Assembly (NCBI RefSeq): GCF_024623065.1
Contig: NZ_JANJZR010000004.1
Span: 62,001 to 126,000, forward strand
DNA from: Bacteroides acidifaciens
GTDB lineage: Bacteria; Bacteroidota; Bacteroidia; Bacteroidales; Bacteroidaceae
Direction of reading: 5' to 3'
DNA length: 64,000 nt
Below the pieces are notes generated by a model. That model was not told the DNA's origin and ran no database searches. It was given only the letters and a program-made list of their open reading frames with translations. The position numbers were made by a program, and so were the translations under genes. How positions within the stretch are numbered: position 1 is the first letter of the stretch; each line of letters opens with the position of its first letter. This document shows, piece after piece, positions 26,231 through 35,762 of this stretch.

Positions 26231-26238
26231 TATCTTTG
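26231..26238 (+). promoter_or_regulatory. -7 box before the GH89 gene
   Basis: TATCTTTG matches TAnnTTTG and lies 23 bases before the GH89 start. The -33 TTTG is not obvious. It suggests that GH89 can be transcribed separately from GH35. Confidence 0.45.
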
Positions 26239-26261
26239 GCAAATCTAAAAAAAACACGATT

Positions 26262-28385
26262 ATGAACATACGTATTTTGATAACCTTATTACTTGGAGTG
26301 ACTCTATTGTGTAGCTGTCAGCCTAAGCAGTTGCCTGTAAATTCTTTGGCGGAACGTGTAACGGAAGGGACTTCGAAAGATCGGATTCTTTTTCAGATGA
26401 TACCGCAACAGGATAATCCGTCTGAAGACTATTTTGAGATAACGCCCAAAGACGGCAAAGTCCTGATAACCGGAAATTCCGATTTGTCATTGGCAACGGG
26501 ATTGAACTGGTATTTGAAGTATGTGGCGGGCATCCACCTTTCTTGGAATAATCCAACGCAAAAGTTACCGGAAACATTGCCTCTCCCCACGGAGAAAATC
26601 CGTCAGGAGACAGATATGAAGCATCGTTACTATCTGAACTATTGCACCTATTCCTACTCTACAGCCTTTTGGGATTGGGCACGTTGGGAGAAAGAAATCG
26701 ACTGGATGGCCATGCACGGAATCAATATGCCTTTGAGTGTCACAGGGATAGAAGTAGTATGGTATAATCTCTTGAAACGGGTGGGATATACCACAGAAGA
26801 GATTAATAAATTCATTTCCGGTCCCGCCTTTATGGCCTGGTGGCAGATGAATAACTTGGAAGGGTGGGGAGGTCCTAACTCCGACAGTTGGTATCGGCAA
26901 CAGGAAGCACTTCAAAAGAAGATTGTATCCCGTATGCGGGAACTGGGAATCGAACCTGTATTTCCCGGATACTCAGGAATGGTGCCCCGCAACATAGGCG
27001 AGAAACTGGGGTATCAGATTGCCGATCCAGGCACCTGGTGCGGATTTCCTCGTCCGGCTTTCCTCTCCACAGAAGACGAACACTTCGATTCCTTTGCAGC
27101 CATGTACTATGAAGAGTTGGAGAAACTCTATGGAAAGGCCAACTATTATAGCATGGATCCCTTTCATGAAGGTGGAAATACGGAAGGGGTGGATTTGGAA
27201 AAAACAGGTACCTCTATCATGGCAGCTATGAAAAAGGCGAATCCCGAAGCTGTGTGGGTGATTCAGGCTTGGCAAGCCAATCCACGTCCGGCGATGATTG
27301 ATGCCTTGAATGCCGGCGATATGATAGTGCTCGATTTATATAGTGAGAAACGTCCTCAATGGGGCGATCCGGATTCGGAGTGGTGTCGGGAGAAAGGTTT
27401 CGGCAAGCATGACTGGCTTTATTGTATGTTGCTCAATTTCGGTGGAAATGTGGGCTTGCATGGCCGGATGGACCAACTCGTCAACGGATACTATGACGCC
27501 CGTGCACATGCCAATGGAAAAACAATGTGCGGGGTAGGTACAGTGCCCGAAGGAATAGAAAACAACCCGGTGATGTTTGAGCTTCTTTATGAGTTGCCTT
27601 GGCGTGAACAGCGGTTTTCTTCCGACGAATGGCTGCAAACATATCTGCAAGCCCGTTATGGTGGTGAAGTACTGCCTGAAGTGGCAGAAGCCTGGCGCAC
27701 TTTACAACATACAGTCTATAATGCCCCGAAAAACATTCGGGGAGAAGGTACTATTGAGTCTTTGCTATGTGCCCGACCGGGATTTCACCTCGACAGGACA
27801 TCGACATGGGGATCGGCAAAACTTTTCTATTCTCCCGATTCCACGGCAAAGGCTGCCAATCTATTACTTGCAGTAGCCGACCGGTATAAAGGAAACAACA
27901 ACTTTGAATATGACCTGGTGGATATCGTACGTCAGAGTAATACAGATAAAGGTAATGCATTGCTCGAGGACATCTCCCTAAGTTATGACCGTACAGACAA
28001 AGAGAGTTTCCGGAAGCAGACACAGCAATTTCTTGAGCTCATCTTGTCACAAGACAGCTTATTGTCTACCCGGAAAGAGTTCTCCGTATCTTCTTGGCTG
28101 GCCGCCGCACGTTCTTTGGGTACTACCGATGCGGAAAAGAAACTCTACGAATGGAATGCATCCGCGTTAATCACAGTCTGGGGAGACAGCATCGCTGCCA
28201 ATCAGGGTGGTTTGCATGATTATTCTCATCGTGAGTGGAGCGGGCTTCTGAAAGATTTGTATTATCCGCGTTGGAAGGCTTTCTTTGAGCAGAAACAGCA
28301 GGAATTGGACGGCAAGTCTGTTGGTGAGACGGTTAATTTCTATGAAATGGAAAAAGCCTGGGCAGAGAAATCGCATGGATATTAA
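26262..28385 (+). CDS. GH89 alpha-N-acetylglucosaminidase
   Basis: 707 residues, lipoprotein signal ending at Cys17 or Cys19 (LLCSCQPKQ). The NAGLU family layout is complete: small N-terminal domain (VLITGNSDLSLATGLNWYLK), TIM barrel (YYLNYCTYSYSTAFWDWARW, MAMHGINMPLSVTGIEVVWY) and helical C-terminal domain. Predicted catalytic acids are Glu303 in MDPFHEGGNT and Glu430 in GVGTVPEGIENNP, at nearly the same spacing as in human NAGLU. It cleaves terminal alpha-linked GlcNAc, as found on gastric-type mucin (GlcNAc-alpha-1,4-Gal) and heparan sulphate. Paired with GH35 it suggests alpha-GlcNAc-capped galactosides as target. It is the last gene of the locus. Confidence 0.95.
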   Translation: MNIRILITLLLGVTLLCSCQPKQLPVNSLAERVTEGTSKDRILFQMIPQQDNPSEDYFEITPKDGKVLITGNSDLSLATGLNWYLKYVAGIHLSWNNPTQKLPETLPLPTEKIRQETDMKHRYYLNYCTYSYSTAFWDWARWEKEIDWMAMHGINMPLSVTGIEVVWYNLLKRVGYTTEEINKFISGPAFMAWWQMNNLEGWGGPNSDSWYRQQEALQKKIVSRMRELGIEPVFPGYSGMVPRNIGEKLGYQIADPGTWCGFPRPAFLSTEDEHFDSFAAMYYEELEKLYGKANYYSMDPFHEGGNTEGVDLEKTGTSIMAAMKKANPEAVWVIQAWQANPRPAMIDALNAGDMIVLDLYSEKRPQWGDPDSEWCREKGFGKHDWLYCMLLNFGGNVGLHGRMDQLVNGYYDARAHANGKTMCGVGTVPEGIENNPVMFELLYELPWREQRFSSDEWLQTYLQARYGGEVLPEVAEAWRTLQHTVYNAPKNIRGEGTIESLLCARPGFHLDRTSTWGSAKLFYSPDSTAKAANLLLAVADRYKGNNNFEYDLVDIVRQSNTDKGNALLEDISLSYDRTDKESFRKQTQQFLELILSQDSLLSTRKEFSVSSWLAAARSLGTTDAEKKLYEWNASALITVWGDSIAANQGGLHDYSHREWSGLLKDLYYPRWKAFFEQKQQELDGKSVGETVNFYEMEKAWAEKSHGY

Positions 28386-28387
28386 TC

Positions 28388-28428
28388 TAAAAGTATAAGA
28401 TAGTAGCGATTCTTTTCTTGTACTTTTA
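28388..28428 (+). terminator. Hairpin after GH89
   Basis: TAAAAGTA (28388-28395) and TACTTTTA (28421-28428) form an 8-bp stem just after the GH89 stop; the loop is long (25 bases). Probable end of the utilisation-locus transcript. Confidence 0.5.
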
Positions 28429-28430
28429 GC

Positions 28431-28924
28431 GAGGGTTCATCGGGTTCACCCTGTTGCTGGAACCCTGATGGATAAAGCGATAGCGGGTGAAAGAGAGGGG
28501 AAAATTCCGGTTGGAACCGTTCTTCACTCTTTCACCTTTGTTTTTTCGATATGCTATGAGCTAATTCAATTATGCTATAAGCTAAAAGAAATATGCTATA
28601 ACCAAAAAGAAATTAGGTAATGGCAAATAATCTGTCAATCAATATGTTAATAGTTGAGTTGTCAAGTATTAATAGCTTAATTATCAGGTAGTATTACTTG
28701 ATATGTTGGGTATATATAGCTGACGTGTTGGATCTATATGCCCAACGTGTCAGCTATATATATCCAACATATTGGATCTATATGTCCAATAGACACTGCA
28801 AGCGAAACGATAATGAAGGTGAAAGCGATGAAAGGTAATTTCTCTTTGTCTTTTTTCCTTGCTTTCACCCGCTATGGCTTTATTCATCGGGTATTTAGCA
28901 ATAAGGTGAAACCGGTGAACCTCC
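28431..28924. repeat. About 500-bp nested palindromic element
   Basis: Terminal arms 28431-28493 and 28862-28924 are 63-base inverted repeats, aligned without gaps at 50 of 63 positions. Many mismatches are transitions that would still pair as G-U in RNA. GGTGAAAGAG (28486-28495) also pairs with CTCTTTCACC (28527-28536), and GGTGAAAGC (28818-28826) with GCTTTCACC (28861-28869). A second inverted repeat, 28703-28731 / 28742-28770, matches at 26 of 29. TATGCTAT recurs at 28550, 28571 and 28592, a 21-bp period. The whole gap between GH89 and the next gene is filled; no believable coding frame is present. Confidence 0.85.
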
Positions 28925-28985
28925 GGTTAAGCGCATAGAGGACTTTCTGCCGACAAACCACAATATTATTGCCGTATATGAGATT

Positions 28986-29432
28986 TTACTTTTCCAGCAA
29001 CTCTTTCAGGAAATCATCCAACTCCTTATCCAATCCTTTCAGCAGCTCGTCATTCACCAATATCGTATCATCATCTACCAGCAGCAATTCCGTCACCGTT
29101 TCCTTATCTTCGTCCACCAATACGAACGAGTAAGGTTTCAGGATAGTCACCTTGTCAAAGTCGTCTGCATCTTTCATTCTGCAGAGGATATTGCGCAGGG
29201 AAGGCTCTATGTTTTCCAGGAAATCATCACTGTCATATGTAGTCCATTCTTCTATCATGATGTTTGCCAATTCTTCATCATCATCATTGTAAATAGTAAG
29301 CTGTCCCGAAGCTTGGTCCGGTTGAAGATGGATGTCAGTAACAATAGTTTGTTCGCAGTTACATGTGTATTTAGCGACTGCCTTTTGGATAGTCGCCTCG
29401 ATAATAGATTGTGATTGCTGGCTCAATTTCAT
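28986..29432 (-). CDS. Small acidic protein of unknown function
   Basis: 148 residues, no signal peptide and no membrane segment, so cytosolic. It is strongly acidic (YNDDDEELANIMIEEW, DSDDFLENIEPSLRNIL, LVDDDTILVNDELLKGLDKEL). The alternating beta-alpha pattern with a helical C-terminus suggests a compact single domain. An N-terminal KYTCNCEQTIVTDIHLQP holds two cysteines. No family is recognised by eye. It is transcribed alone, upstream-adjacent to the DUF6340 gene in the same direction, and faces the palindromic element at its 3' end. Confidence 0.7.
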   Translation of the reverse strand: MKLSQQSQSIIEATIQKAVAKYTCNCEQTIVTDIHLQPDQASGQLTIYNDDDEELANIMIEEWTTYDSDDFLENIEPSLRNILCRMKDADDFDKVTILKPYSFVLVDEDKETVTELLLVDDDTILVNDELLKGLDKELDDFLKELLEK

Positions 29433-29493
29433 GGGTTCCTTCTTTTTGTTAGTTCAAAGGTATAAAAAAAATAAGATTTGATACACGATTTTC

Positions 29494-30600
29494 TTAAAAA
29501 TCGTCATTAAATCGACTCATTTGCATCTTTAACTTAGCTAATTGGCTATTTCTCTCCTTTAACTCCGCCAAATACAAGCTGGTGAGATAATAATTCGGCA
29601 CATCGTTAATGGTGGCATGCATATTTTCCGATACATTTTTTTTCTCAATCTTCTTGGCTAGTTGCTGGGCTTTTTCAGCCCATTCCTGTGCTTGGGACAA
29701 ACTGTCTTTCATTTCATAGTAAACTGCGATATTAAGTGCAGCCCGCATTTTCTTCTTTTCACTTTTCGTACCTTCGAAAACCTGGCGCCAAAGTTCGTAT
29801 GCGTCATCCCACGAATTTTCGCGTACGTAAACGGCTGCGTCCCGCATCGGTACCGAACCGCCGGTATATAGATACCGTGTTCCTTTTTTCCACATCGGAA
29901 CAATATACTTCACCGGAATCGTTCCTGCAAATTCGGCGGCTTCCTGCAACATTTTCTTATCGGGAATCATATGCGTGGCAGCTTCTACTGCCGAAGCTCC
30001 GAATTCTTCCCAAAAGATGCTGTCGTTAGGGTGAAGCGTATTCATCGGTCTGCTTCGTTCGGGCAGGTAAATTCTGACCGTAGGATAAGCCTTGACATCC
30101 ACAGCCCCTTGAAAACAATTGAACTCGTCGAGGTAACGGATAGTCTTTGTCGCTTTGAGTTGCAGGTTTTCTAGGGCAATGATTAAATCCACCTCTAAAT
30201 CTGAAGCCAACTTACGGACTTCTTCCTGACTTAGTATACTTTCACGCGGCAACTTATCATTTGCCCGCAAAGCGGAATCGCAAATCACCACTTCGTCAAA
30301 GTAGTTCTGATGCGCAATCTCTTCGGCCAGTGCCTCTGTTGCGACTTTAGTATCTCCATTCACATAAGCCGTTGCGTGGCTTACTATCGGCGAGTTCTCT
30401 TTGATTTTATCAGATTGCGTTATCAGTTTGTTATCCGGCGCATTGCTGGTGTTATTCACGATTGCCACTTTTCGAAGTTGTGGTGGGAAGCTAAGGTCGG
30501 CAGCTTGCAGATAATCAATGGAAATCTGCTCCAGGCTTTGGCAGCTACTCAATGCCAACAGGAATAAAGAAACGAAAGCCGGTGAATAAGATTTTGCCAT
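29494..30600 (-). CDS. DUF6340-like lipoprotein with TPR-type helices
   Basis: 368 residues. Lipobox Cys20 (LLALSSCQSLEQ). The N-terminal domain (LSFPPQLRKVAIVNNT..., EALAEEIAHQNYFDEVVICD, VDLIIALENLQLKAT) is the GNA1162/LpoB-like fold of DUF6340 proteins. The second half is helical with TPR-like repeats (DAYELWRQVFEGTKSEKKKM, RAALNIAVYYEMKDSLSQAQ). Probably an envelope lipoprotein; the role is unknown. It lies downstream of secA in the same direction but is separated from it by a strong terminator. Confidence 0.75.
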   Translation of the reverse strand: MAKSYSPAFVSLFLLALSSCQSLEQISIDYLQAADLSFPPQLRKVAIVNNTSNAPDNKLITQSDKIKENSPIVSHATAYVNGDTKVATEALAEEIAHQNYFDEVVICDSALRANDKLPRESILSQEEVRKLASDLEVDLIIALENLQLKATKTIRYLDEFNCFQGAVDVKAYPTVRIYLPERSRPMNTLHPNDSIFWEEFGASAVEAATHMIPDKKMLQEAAEFAGTIPVKYIVPMWKKGTRYLYTGGSVPMRDAAVYVRENSWDDAYELWRQVFEGTKSEKKKMRAALNIAVYYEMKDSLSQAQEWAEKAQQLAKKIEKKNVSENMHATINDVPNYYLTSLYLAELKERNSQLAKLKMQMSRFNDDF

Positions 30601-30650
30601 AGTTTTGTTCTATTTAGTAATTTGAACAAAAGTACGATTTTGAAAGAATA

Positions 30651-30693
30651 AAAGAAAGTCTCAAACAGTTTTTAACCGTTTGAGACTTTCTTT
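30651..30693 (-). terminator. Rho-independent terminator of secA
   Basis: AAAGAAAGTCTCAAAC (30651-30666) and GTTTGAGACTTTCTTT (30678-30693) are perfect 16-base reverse complements. On the minus strand the stem ends in a T-rich run, about 70 bp after the secA stop. Confidence 0.85.
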
Positions 30694-30761
30694 TATAAAT
30701 AGAGAATTAAGAAATGGAAAACTCTTGTTTCTCAATTTTTAATTTTCAATTCTCAATATCT

Positions 30762-33700
30762 TCAAGCATTCTTACCGTGGCAGTTTTTGTACTTCTTACC
30801 GCTTCCGCATGGACAAGGATCATTACGTCCTACGGTCTTTTCCGCACGGATCGGTTCGCGCTTCTGCTGTTCGCGAGTATCCTGGTTGGCAGCAGCCTGC
30901 TGATTAGGATCATTCAAGTCTTGCTTGTTTTCACGATACTTGCTCATGTCCTGGCGTTGTTCGGGAGCAGCCTGGCGTACTTCTACATGGCGTGCAGCTT
31001 GTTCGTCCGGTGCTTCCTGTACAGGAATTTGTCCGCGCATCAGGATAGATATGGTCTGGTTATTAATCTTGTTAACCATAGCATCGAACAAAGTAACAGA
31101 CTCAAGTTTGTAAATCAACAGCGGGTCTTTTTGCTCGTAGCTGGCATTCTGTACGGAATGTTTCAGTTCGTCCAATTCGCGCAAATTCTCTTTCCATGCC
31201 TCGTCAATAACGTGAAGCAGGATTGACTTCTCGAATGCTTTCACCACTTCTTTGGATTCCGATTCGTAAGCCGCTTTCAGATTACAGGAGATGTTGTACA
31301 TACGTTTGCCGTCCGTGATAGGAATCAAGATGTTCTCGTACATATGTCCCTGGTGCTCATATACCTGTTTGATAACCGGATTAGCAATTTGAGCCAGACG
31401 CTCAGTCTTGCGCTTGAAGTTCTCCATCGCGATGTTGAAAGTCTTTTCGACCAACTTATCCTTCTTCTCGTTGCGGAACTCTTCTTCGGTGAACGGAGTC
31501 TCCATCGCCAATGTCTGAAGCAGTTCCATTTGGCAACCTTCATAATCATTGTTTTCGATAGCATTGGCACAACGGTCCCAAATCATGTTCACAATGTCCA
31601 TACCGATACGTTCACCCATCAAAGCGTGGCGACGTTTGGTGTAAACCACTGTACGCTGCTTGTTCATCACGTCGTCATATTCCAACAGACGTTTACGAAT
31701 ACCGAAGTTATTTTCTTCCACCTTCTTCTGGGCACGTTCGATAGAATTGGAAATCATCTTGTGCTCGATCATTTCGCCTTCCTGGAAACCAAGTTTGTCC
31801 ATTACGTTCGCGATACGGTCGGAAGAGAACAGACGCATCAAGTTATCTTCCAGTGACACGAAGAACACGGAAGAACCCGGGTCTCCCTGACGTCCTGCAC
31901 GACCACGCAACTGGCGGTCTACACGACGGGATTCATGACGTTCCGTACCGATAATTGCCAAACCGCCCGCAGCTTTCACTTCCGGGCTTAGCTTGATGTC
32001 GGTACCACGACCAGCCATGTTGGTAGCAATGGTTACTGTTCCACTCAAACCGGCGGTAGCAACGATGTCCGCTTCTTTCTGGTGAAGTTTGGCGTTCAAT
32101 ACCTTATGCTCGATATGGCGCATGGTAAGCATTTTGCTTAGCATTTCGGAGATTTCCACCGAAGTGGTACCTACCAGTACCGGACGTCCTGCCTGAACCA
32201 ATTTTTCGATTTCCTCGATAACAGCTTTATATTTTTCACGTTTAGTTTTGTAAACGCGGTCATTCATATCCTTACGGGCAATCGGGCGGTTGGTCGGGAT
32301 TACGACTACGTCCAATTTATAGATGTCCCAAAGTTCGCCTGCTTCCGTTTCAGCAGTACCGGTCATACCGGAAAGCTTGTGATACATACGGAAGTAGTTC
32401 TGCAAAGTAATCGTGGCGAAAGTTTGTGTAGCAGCTTCCACTTTCACACGTTCCTTAGCTTCAATAGCCTGGTGCAATCCATCAGAGTAGCGGCGACCTT
32501 CCATGATACGGCCGGTCTGTTCGTCTACGATCTTCACTTGTCCGTCGATAACTACATATTCGTCGTCTTTCTCGAACATCGTGTAAGCTTTCAGCAACTG
32601 GTTGATAGTATGTACACGTTCTGATTTAACGGCATAGTTAGTCAACAATTCATCTTTCTTCTGAAGTTTTTCTTCATTGGTCAGGTTCGGCACATTTTCC
32701 AGTTCCGAGAGTTGTCCGGCAATGTCGGGAAGAACGAATAAAGTAGGATCTTCGGAATTACCGGTAATCAGGTCTACCCCTTTATCTGTCAGGTCTACAC
32801 TGTTTAGTTTTTCGTCGATTACGAAATACAACGGGTCGGTAACTTCGTGCATACGCTTGTTGTTCTGCTCCATGTAGATTTCTTCCGTTTTGAGCATGCC
32901 GGCTTTGATACCCTGTTCACTGAGGAACTTAATCAGAGCCTTGTTTTTCGGCAAACACTTGTGGCTACGATACAAGGCAAGAAATCCTTCTTCCACCTCT
33001 TTCTTGTCATTCGACGCGATAAGTTTCTTGGCTTCAGACAGATATTTGGTTGCCAATACTTTTTGTGCTTCTACCAGACGCTCAACCAGCGGGCGGAGTT
33101 GCTCGAACAATTGGTCGTCACCTTTTGGTACAGGACCTGAGATAATCAACGGAGTACGTGCATCATCAATCAATACGGAGTCAACCTCATCCACGATAGC
33201 ATAGTTGTGCGGGCGTTGCACCAAGTCTTTCGGGCTGATAGCCATATTGTCACGTAGGTAGTCGAAGCCAAATTCGTTGTTTGTACCGAACGTGATATCA
33301 GCCATATATGCCTGGCGGCGTGCATCGGAGTTCGGTTGATGACGGTCGATACAGTCCACACTCAAGCCGTGGAACATATAAAGAGGTCCCATCCATTCGG
33401 AGTCACGTTTGGCGAGGTAATCATTCACGGTAACCACGTGCACACCGTTTCCGGTCAGAGCGTTGAGGAATACCGGGAGAGTAGCCACCAATGTTTTACC
33501 TTCACCGGTTGCCATTTCCGCAATCTTACCTTTATGCAGAACGACACCACCAAAGAGCTGTACATCGTAGTGAACCATGTTCCATACCGTGTCGTTACCG
33601 CCGGCTATCCAGTGATTCTGATAAATTGCCTTATCGCCTTCGATGCGTACAAAATCCTTCGTAGCGGCAATCTGACGGTCGAATTCCGTTGCAGTCACTA

Positions 33701-34082
33701 CGATTTCCTCATTTTCAGCGAAACGTTTGGCAGTAGCCTTGACGATGGAGAAAGCGACAGGTAGAACTTCGTCCAGCGCCTTCTCATATTTTTCCAAGAT
33801 TTCTTTTTCTATCTTGTCAATTTGTGCAAAGATTTCTTCGCGGTTTTCCAGTTCGATACTTTCGATACTCGCTTTTAATTCTTCTACTTTCGCACGTTCG
33901 GCAGTAGCCGATTCATGGATATATTTTTTGATTTCTTCCGTTTTGGCACGGAGGGCATCGTTGTCCAGTTTCTCAATCTCCGGGTAAGCAGCTTTGATTT
34001 TCTCTACCCAGGGCTTGATTTCTTTCATGTCTCGCGTGGATTTGTTTCCGAAAATCGAGCTTAAAAATTCATTGAATCCCAT
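30762..34082 (-). CDS. secA: Preprotein translocase ATPase SecA
   Basis: 1106 residues, the enlarged SecA of Bacteroidetes (E. coli has 901). It drives post-translational export through SecYEG. Visible: Walker [19 protein letters not shown]-type motif [20 protein letters not shown], helicase motifs ([32 protein letters not shown]), scaffold and wing domains, and the C-terminal SEC-C zinc motif [16 protein letters not shown] that binds SecB or lipid. The extra length is mostly in the nucleotide-binding/pre-protein region (about 340-460) and the Gln-rich linker before the zinc motif. A -7 box (CAAAGTTA on the plus strand, 34127-34134) lies upstream. Confidence 0.98.
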   Translation of the reverse strand: MGFNEFLSSIFGNKSTRDMKEIKPWVEKIKAAYPEIEKLDNDALRAKTEEIKKYIHESATAERAKVEELKASIESIELENREEIFAQIDKIEKEILEKYEKALDEVLPVAFSIVKATAKRFAENEEIVVTATEFDRQIAATKDFVRIEGDKAIYQNHWIAGGNDTVWNMVHYDVQLFGGVVLHKGKIAEMATGEGKTLVATLPVFLNALTGNGVHVVTVNDYLAKRDSEWMGPLYMFHGLSVDCIDRHQPNSDARRQAYMADITFGTNNEFGFDYLRDNMAISPKDLVQRPHNYAIVDEVDSVLIDDARTPLIISGPVPKGDDQLFEQLRPLVERLVEAQKVLATKYLSEAKKLIASNDKKEVEEGFLALYRSHKCLPKNKALIKFLSEQGIKAGMLKTEEIYMEQNNKRMHEVTDPLYFVIDEKLNSVDLTDKGVDLITGNSEDPTLFVLPDIAGQLSELENVPNLTNEEKLQKKDELLTNYAVKSERVHTINQLLKAYTMFEKDDEYVVIDGQVKIVDEQTGRIMEGRRYSDGLHQAIEAKERVKVEAATQTFATITLQNYFRMYHKLSGMTGTAETEAGELWDIYKLDVVVIPTNRPIARKDMNDRVYKTKREKYKAVIEEIEKLVQAGRPVLVGTTSVEISEMLSKMLTMRHIEHKVLNAKLHQKEADIVATAGLSGTVTIATNMAGRGTDIKLSPEVKAAGGLAIIGTERHESRRVDRQLRGRAGRQGDPGSSVFFVSLEDNLMRLFSSDRIANVMDKLGFQEGEMIEHKMISNSIERAQKKVEENNFGIRKRLLEYDDVMNKQRTVVYTKRRHALMGERIGMDIVNMIWDRCANAIENNDYEGCQMELLQTLAMETPFTEEEFRNEKKDKLVEKTFNIAMENFKRKTERLAQIANPVIKQVYEHQGHMYENILIPITDGKRMYNISCNLKAAYESESKEVVKAFEKSILLHVIDEAWKENLRELDELKHSVQNASYEQKDPLLIYKLESVTLFDAMVNKINNQTISILMRGQIPVQEAPDEQAARHVEVRQAAPEQRQDMSKYRENKQDLNDPNQQAAANQDTREQQKREPIRAEKTVGRNDPCPCGSGKKYKNCHGKNA

Positions 34083-34187
34083 TTGTATAAGTATGTTTAT
34101 TATTTATCTATTTAAAAATTCTTGCGCAAAGTTACATTAAAATGCTGATTTATTAATGTTTTGCACCCTGTTTTTATGAGTAAACTT

Positions 34188-35762
34188 TTACCGTAAGTCG
34201 GTGATGGGTGCAGCGGAACAAGCATTGGGAGCCCGGATGCGCATGAAATGTGCCAGTGTAGGCGCGATATGTTCGATTGTTACAGGAGTCTGTATGATAG
34301 CCGGTTTCACCGAGTGACCGATGAAAATCAGCGGTGAAGGTATAAATGAATGGCGTACTACTTTGCTTTCACTGGTGTTTTCGTCCACCATAGTCCATCC
34401 GGGAAGGACGTCAATCACCAAGTCGCCCGAACGTTTACGATGATATCCGTTACGTATCTTGTAAATCTCCGGTGTCCATGAACCCAGTAAAAGTCTGTTG
34501 GCGGAATACGCTTCGTTCACCCCGCTGAATTGCATGAGGAATTCGGCGGACTTCTCTTGTACTTCTGTCAGGTTCAGTTGCTTTTGTTCCAGCAACTTAT
34601 GGTTGAGGTAAATCTGCTGGTTATGATACGTTTCCACATACTTGCCTTCACCATATGTAGCCATCAGGTACATATTCAACAAAGCTGCGCAACGGTTCAG
34701 GTAAAACTCTCCGCCGGGAATCTTATACAGTCCCGAATCAGCCGATTCGCTGTCTGTATATCCGGTAGAAGTGATGAAGACAAGCACATTCTGTAAGCCG
34801 ACTTTCTTGTCGAGTAATTCGAGTAAGTCAGCGATGCTGCGGTCGAGACGTACATACGTATCTTGTATCTCCATGGCACATTCCTGTACGGATTTATGTG
34901 CATAATTGCCAGCATAGTAGGTTAGTGCCAACAAGTCAGTAATGTCATCCATGCCGATTGAACTTTTGTTCAGTGCTTCTTCGGCAAGAGCGTTTACTTC
35001 ATCGTTCACAAAAGGGCTTGTGATGAAACGTCGGTACTTATTGTTACGGTCATCGTCAAATTTATATTTGAAAACCATGTCCCGCCAATCTGGCAGGAAA
35101 GTGTACATCCCACGTGGAAAAACAGGTTCCCAAGTTATGTTTGCAATACGGAAATCGACAGCTTGGCGGTCATTGTACTGGCTTGCCCACCAGGGAAATT
35201 CTCCATAATAAGTGGTTCCGCTCCATTTTCCCGTATTGGGATTCATCCAAAAAGCACCGTTTCCGGCATGTCCGGCAGCAAAAATCGCTGCGTCACATTT
35301 GGGGGCGATGGCATATACAAGTCCTTTGCCTTGAGTCGCAATTTTGAGCTCGTCGGCAATGGTGGAAGTCAGTAATTTGGCAGGTGAGCACGTTTGGTCT
35401 GTATAATAGCCCATGAATGCCGTATCGTCCGTGCTATTGACAGGGCGCAGGGTAGACACGTCCATCCATCGTTTGGAAATGATTCCGTTTACGGAAGGAG
35501 TTGTGCCGCTGTATATGGCGGCTATGGCCGAAGAACGGTCTACACCGCTGAAAGTATATTGGGTGTTATAGAATACTCTTCCCTCTTTCCATAAGCGTTT
35601 AAAGCCTTTTTCACCGTAGAGTGATGAAAATGTTTCCAGATAATCCGTACGTAGTTGGTCAATCGTCAGTCCTACTACGAGTTTAGGGGCAGTAGGAAGC
35701 GACTGAGCTTGTAGCCCTGTGAAGGTAAGTACGGTGATAAGGGAAGTTAGTAGTCCTTTCAT
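34188..35762 (-). CDS. PafA-like alkaline-phosphatase-superfamily protein, probably inactive
   Basis: 524 residues with signal peptide (MKGLLTSLITVLTFTGLQAQ). The fold is that of PafA-type alkaline phosphatases/phosphodiesterases: KLVVGLTIDQLRTDYLETF (Asp35 conserved), AAIYSGTTPSVNGI, DTYVRLDRSIADLLELLDKK, HIAPTLAHFMRIRAPNAC. The usual catalytic residues are replaced. The nucleophile Thr position aligns with Arg76 (GVDRSSAIAA). The TDxxGH metal motif reads TYYAGN (281-286). The TADHG motif reads TSTGY (331-335). So at least four metal ligands are lost and a scaffold or binding role is likely. Its ATG overlaps the stop of the DUF4105 gene (TAATG), so the two are co-translated. Confidence 0.85.
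   Translation of the reverse strand: MKGLLTSLITVLTFTGLQAQSLPTAPKLVVGLTIDQLRTDYLETFSSLYGEKGFKRLWKEGRVFYNTQYTFSGVDRSSAIAAIYSGTTPSVNGIISKRWMDVSTLRPVNSTDDTAFMGYYTDQTCSPAKLLTSTIADELKIATQGKGLVYAIAPKCDAAIFAAGHAGNGAFWMNPNTGKWSGTTYYGEFPWWASQYNDRQAVDFRIANITWEPVFPRGMYTFLPDWRDMVFKYKFDDDRNNKYRRFITSPFVNDEVNALAEEALNKSSIGMDDITDLLALTYYAGNYAHKSVQECAMEIQDTYVRLDRSIADLLELLDKKVGLQNVLVFITSTGYTDSESADSGLYKIPGGEFYLNRCAALLNMYLMATYGEGKYVETYHNQQIYLNHKLLEQKQLNLTEVQEKSAEFLMQFSGVNEAYSANRLLLGSWTPEIYKIRNGYHRKRSGDLVIDVLPGWTMVDENTSESKVVRHSFIPSPLIFIGHSVKPAIIQTPVTIEHIAPTLAHFMRIRAPNACSAAPITDLR

Noticed and set aside
28550-28600. Tandem 21-bp TATGCTAT repeats as CRISPR or satellite
   Set aside because: Only three degenerate copies; better explained as part of the nested palindromic element.
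28738-28938. Short open frame of 66 codons
   Set aside because: It runs across arms of the 28.4-28.9 kb palindromic element; its sequence is low in similarity to any protein type and has no promoter or ribosome-binding context.
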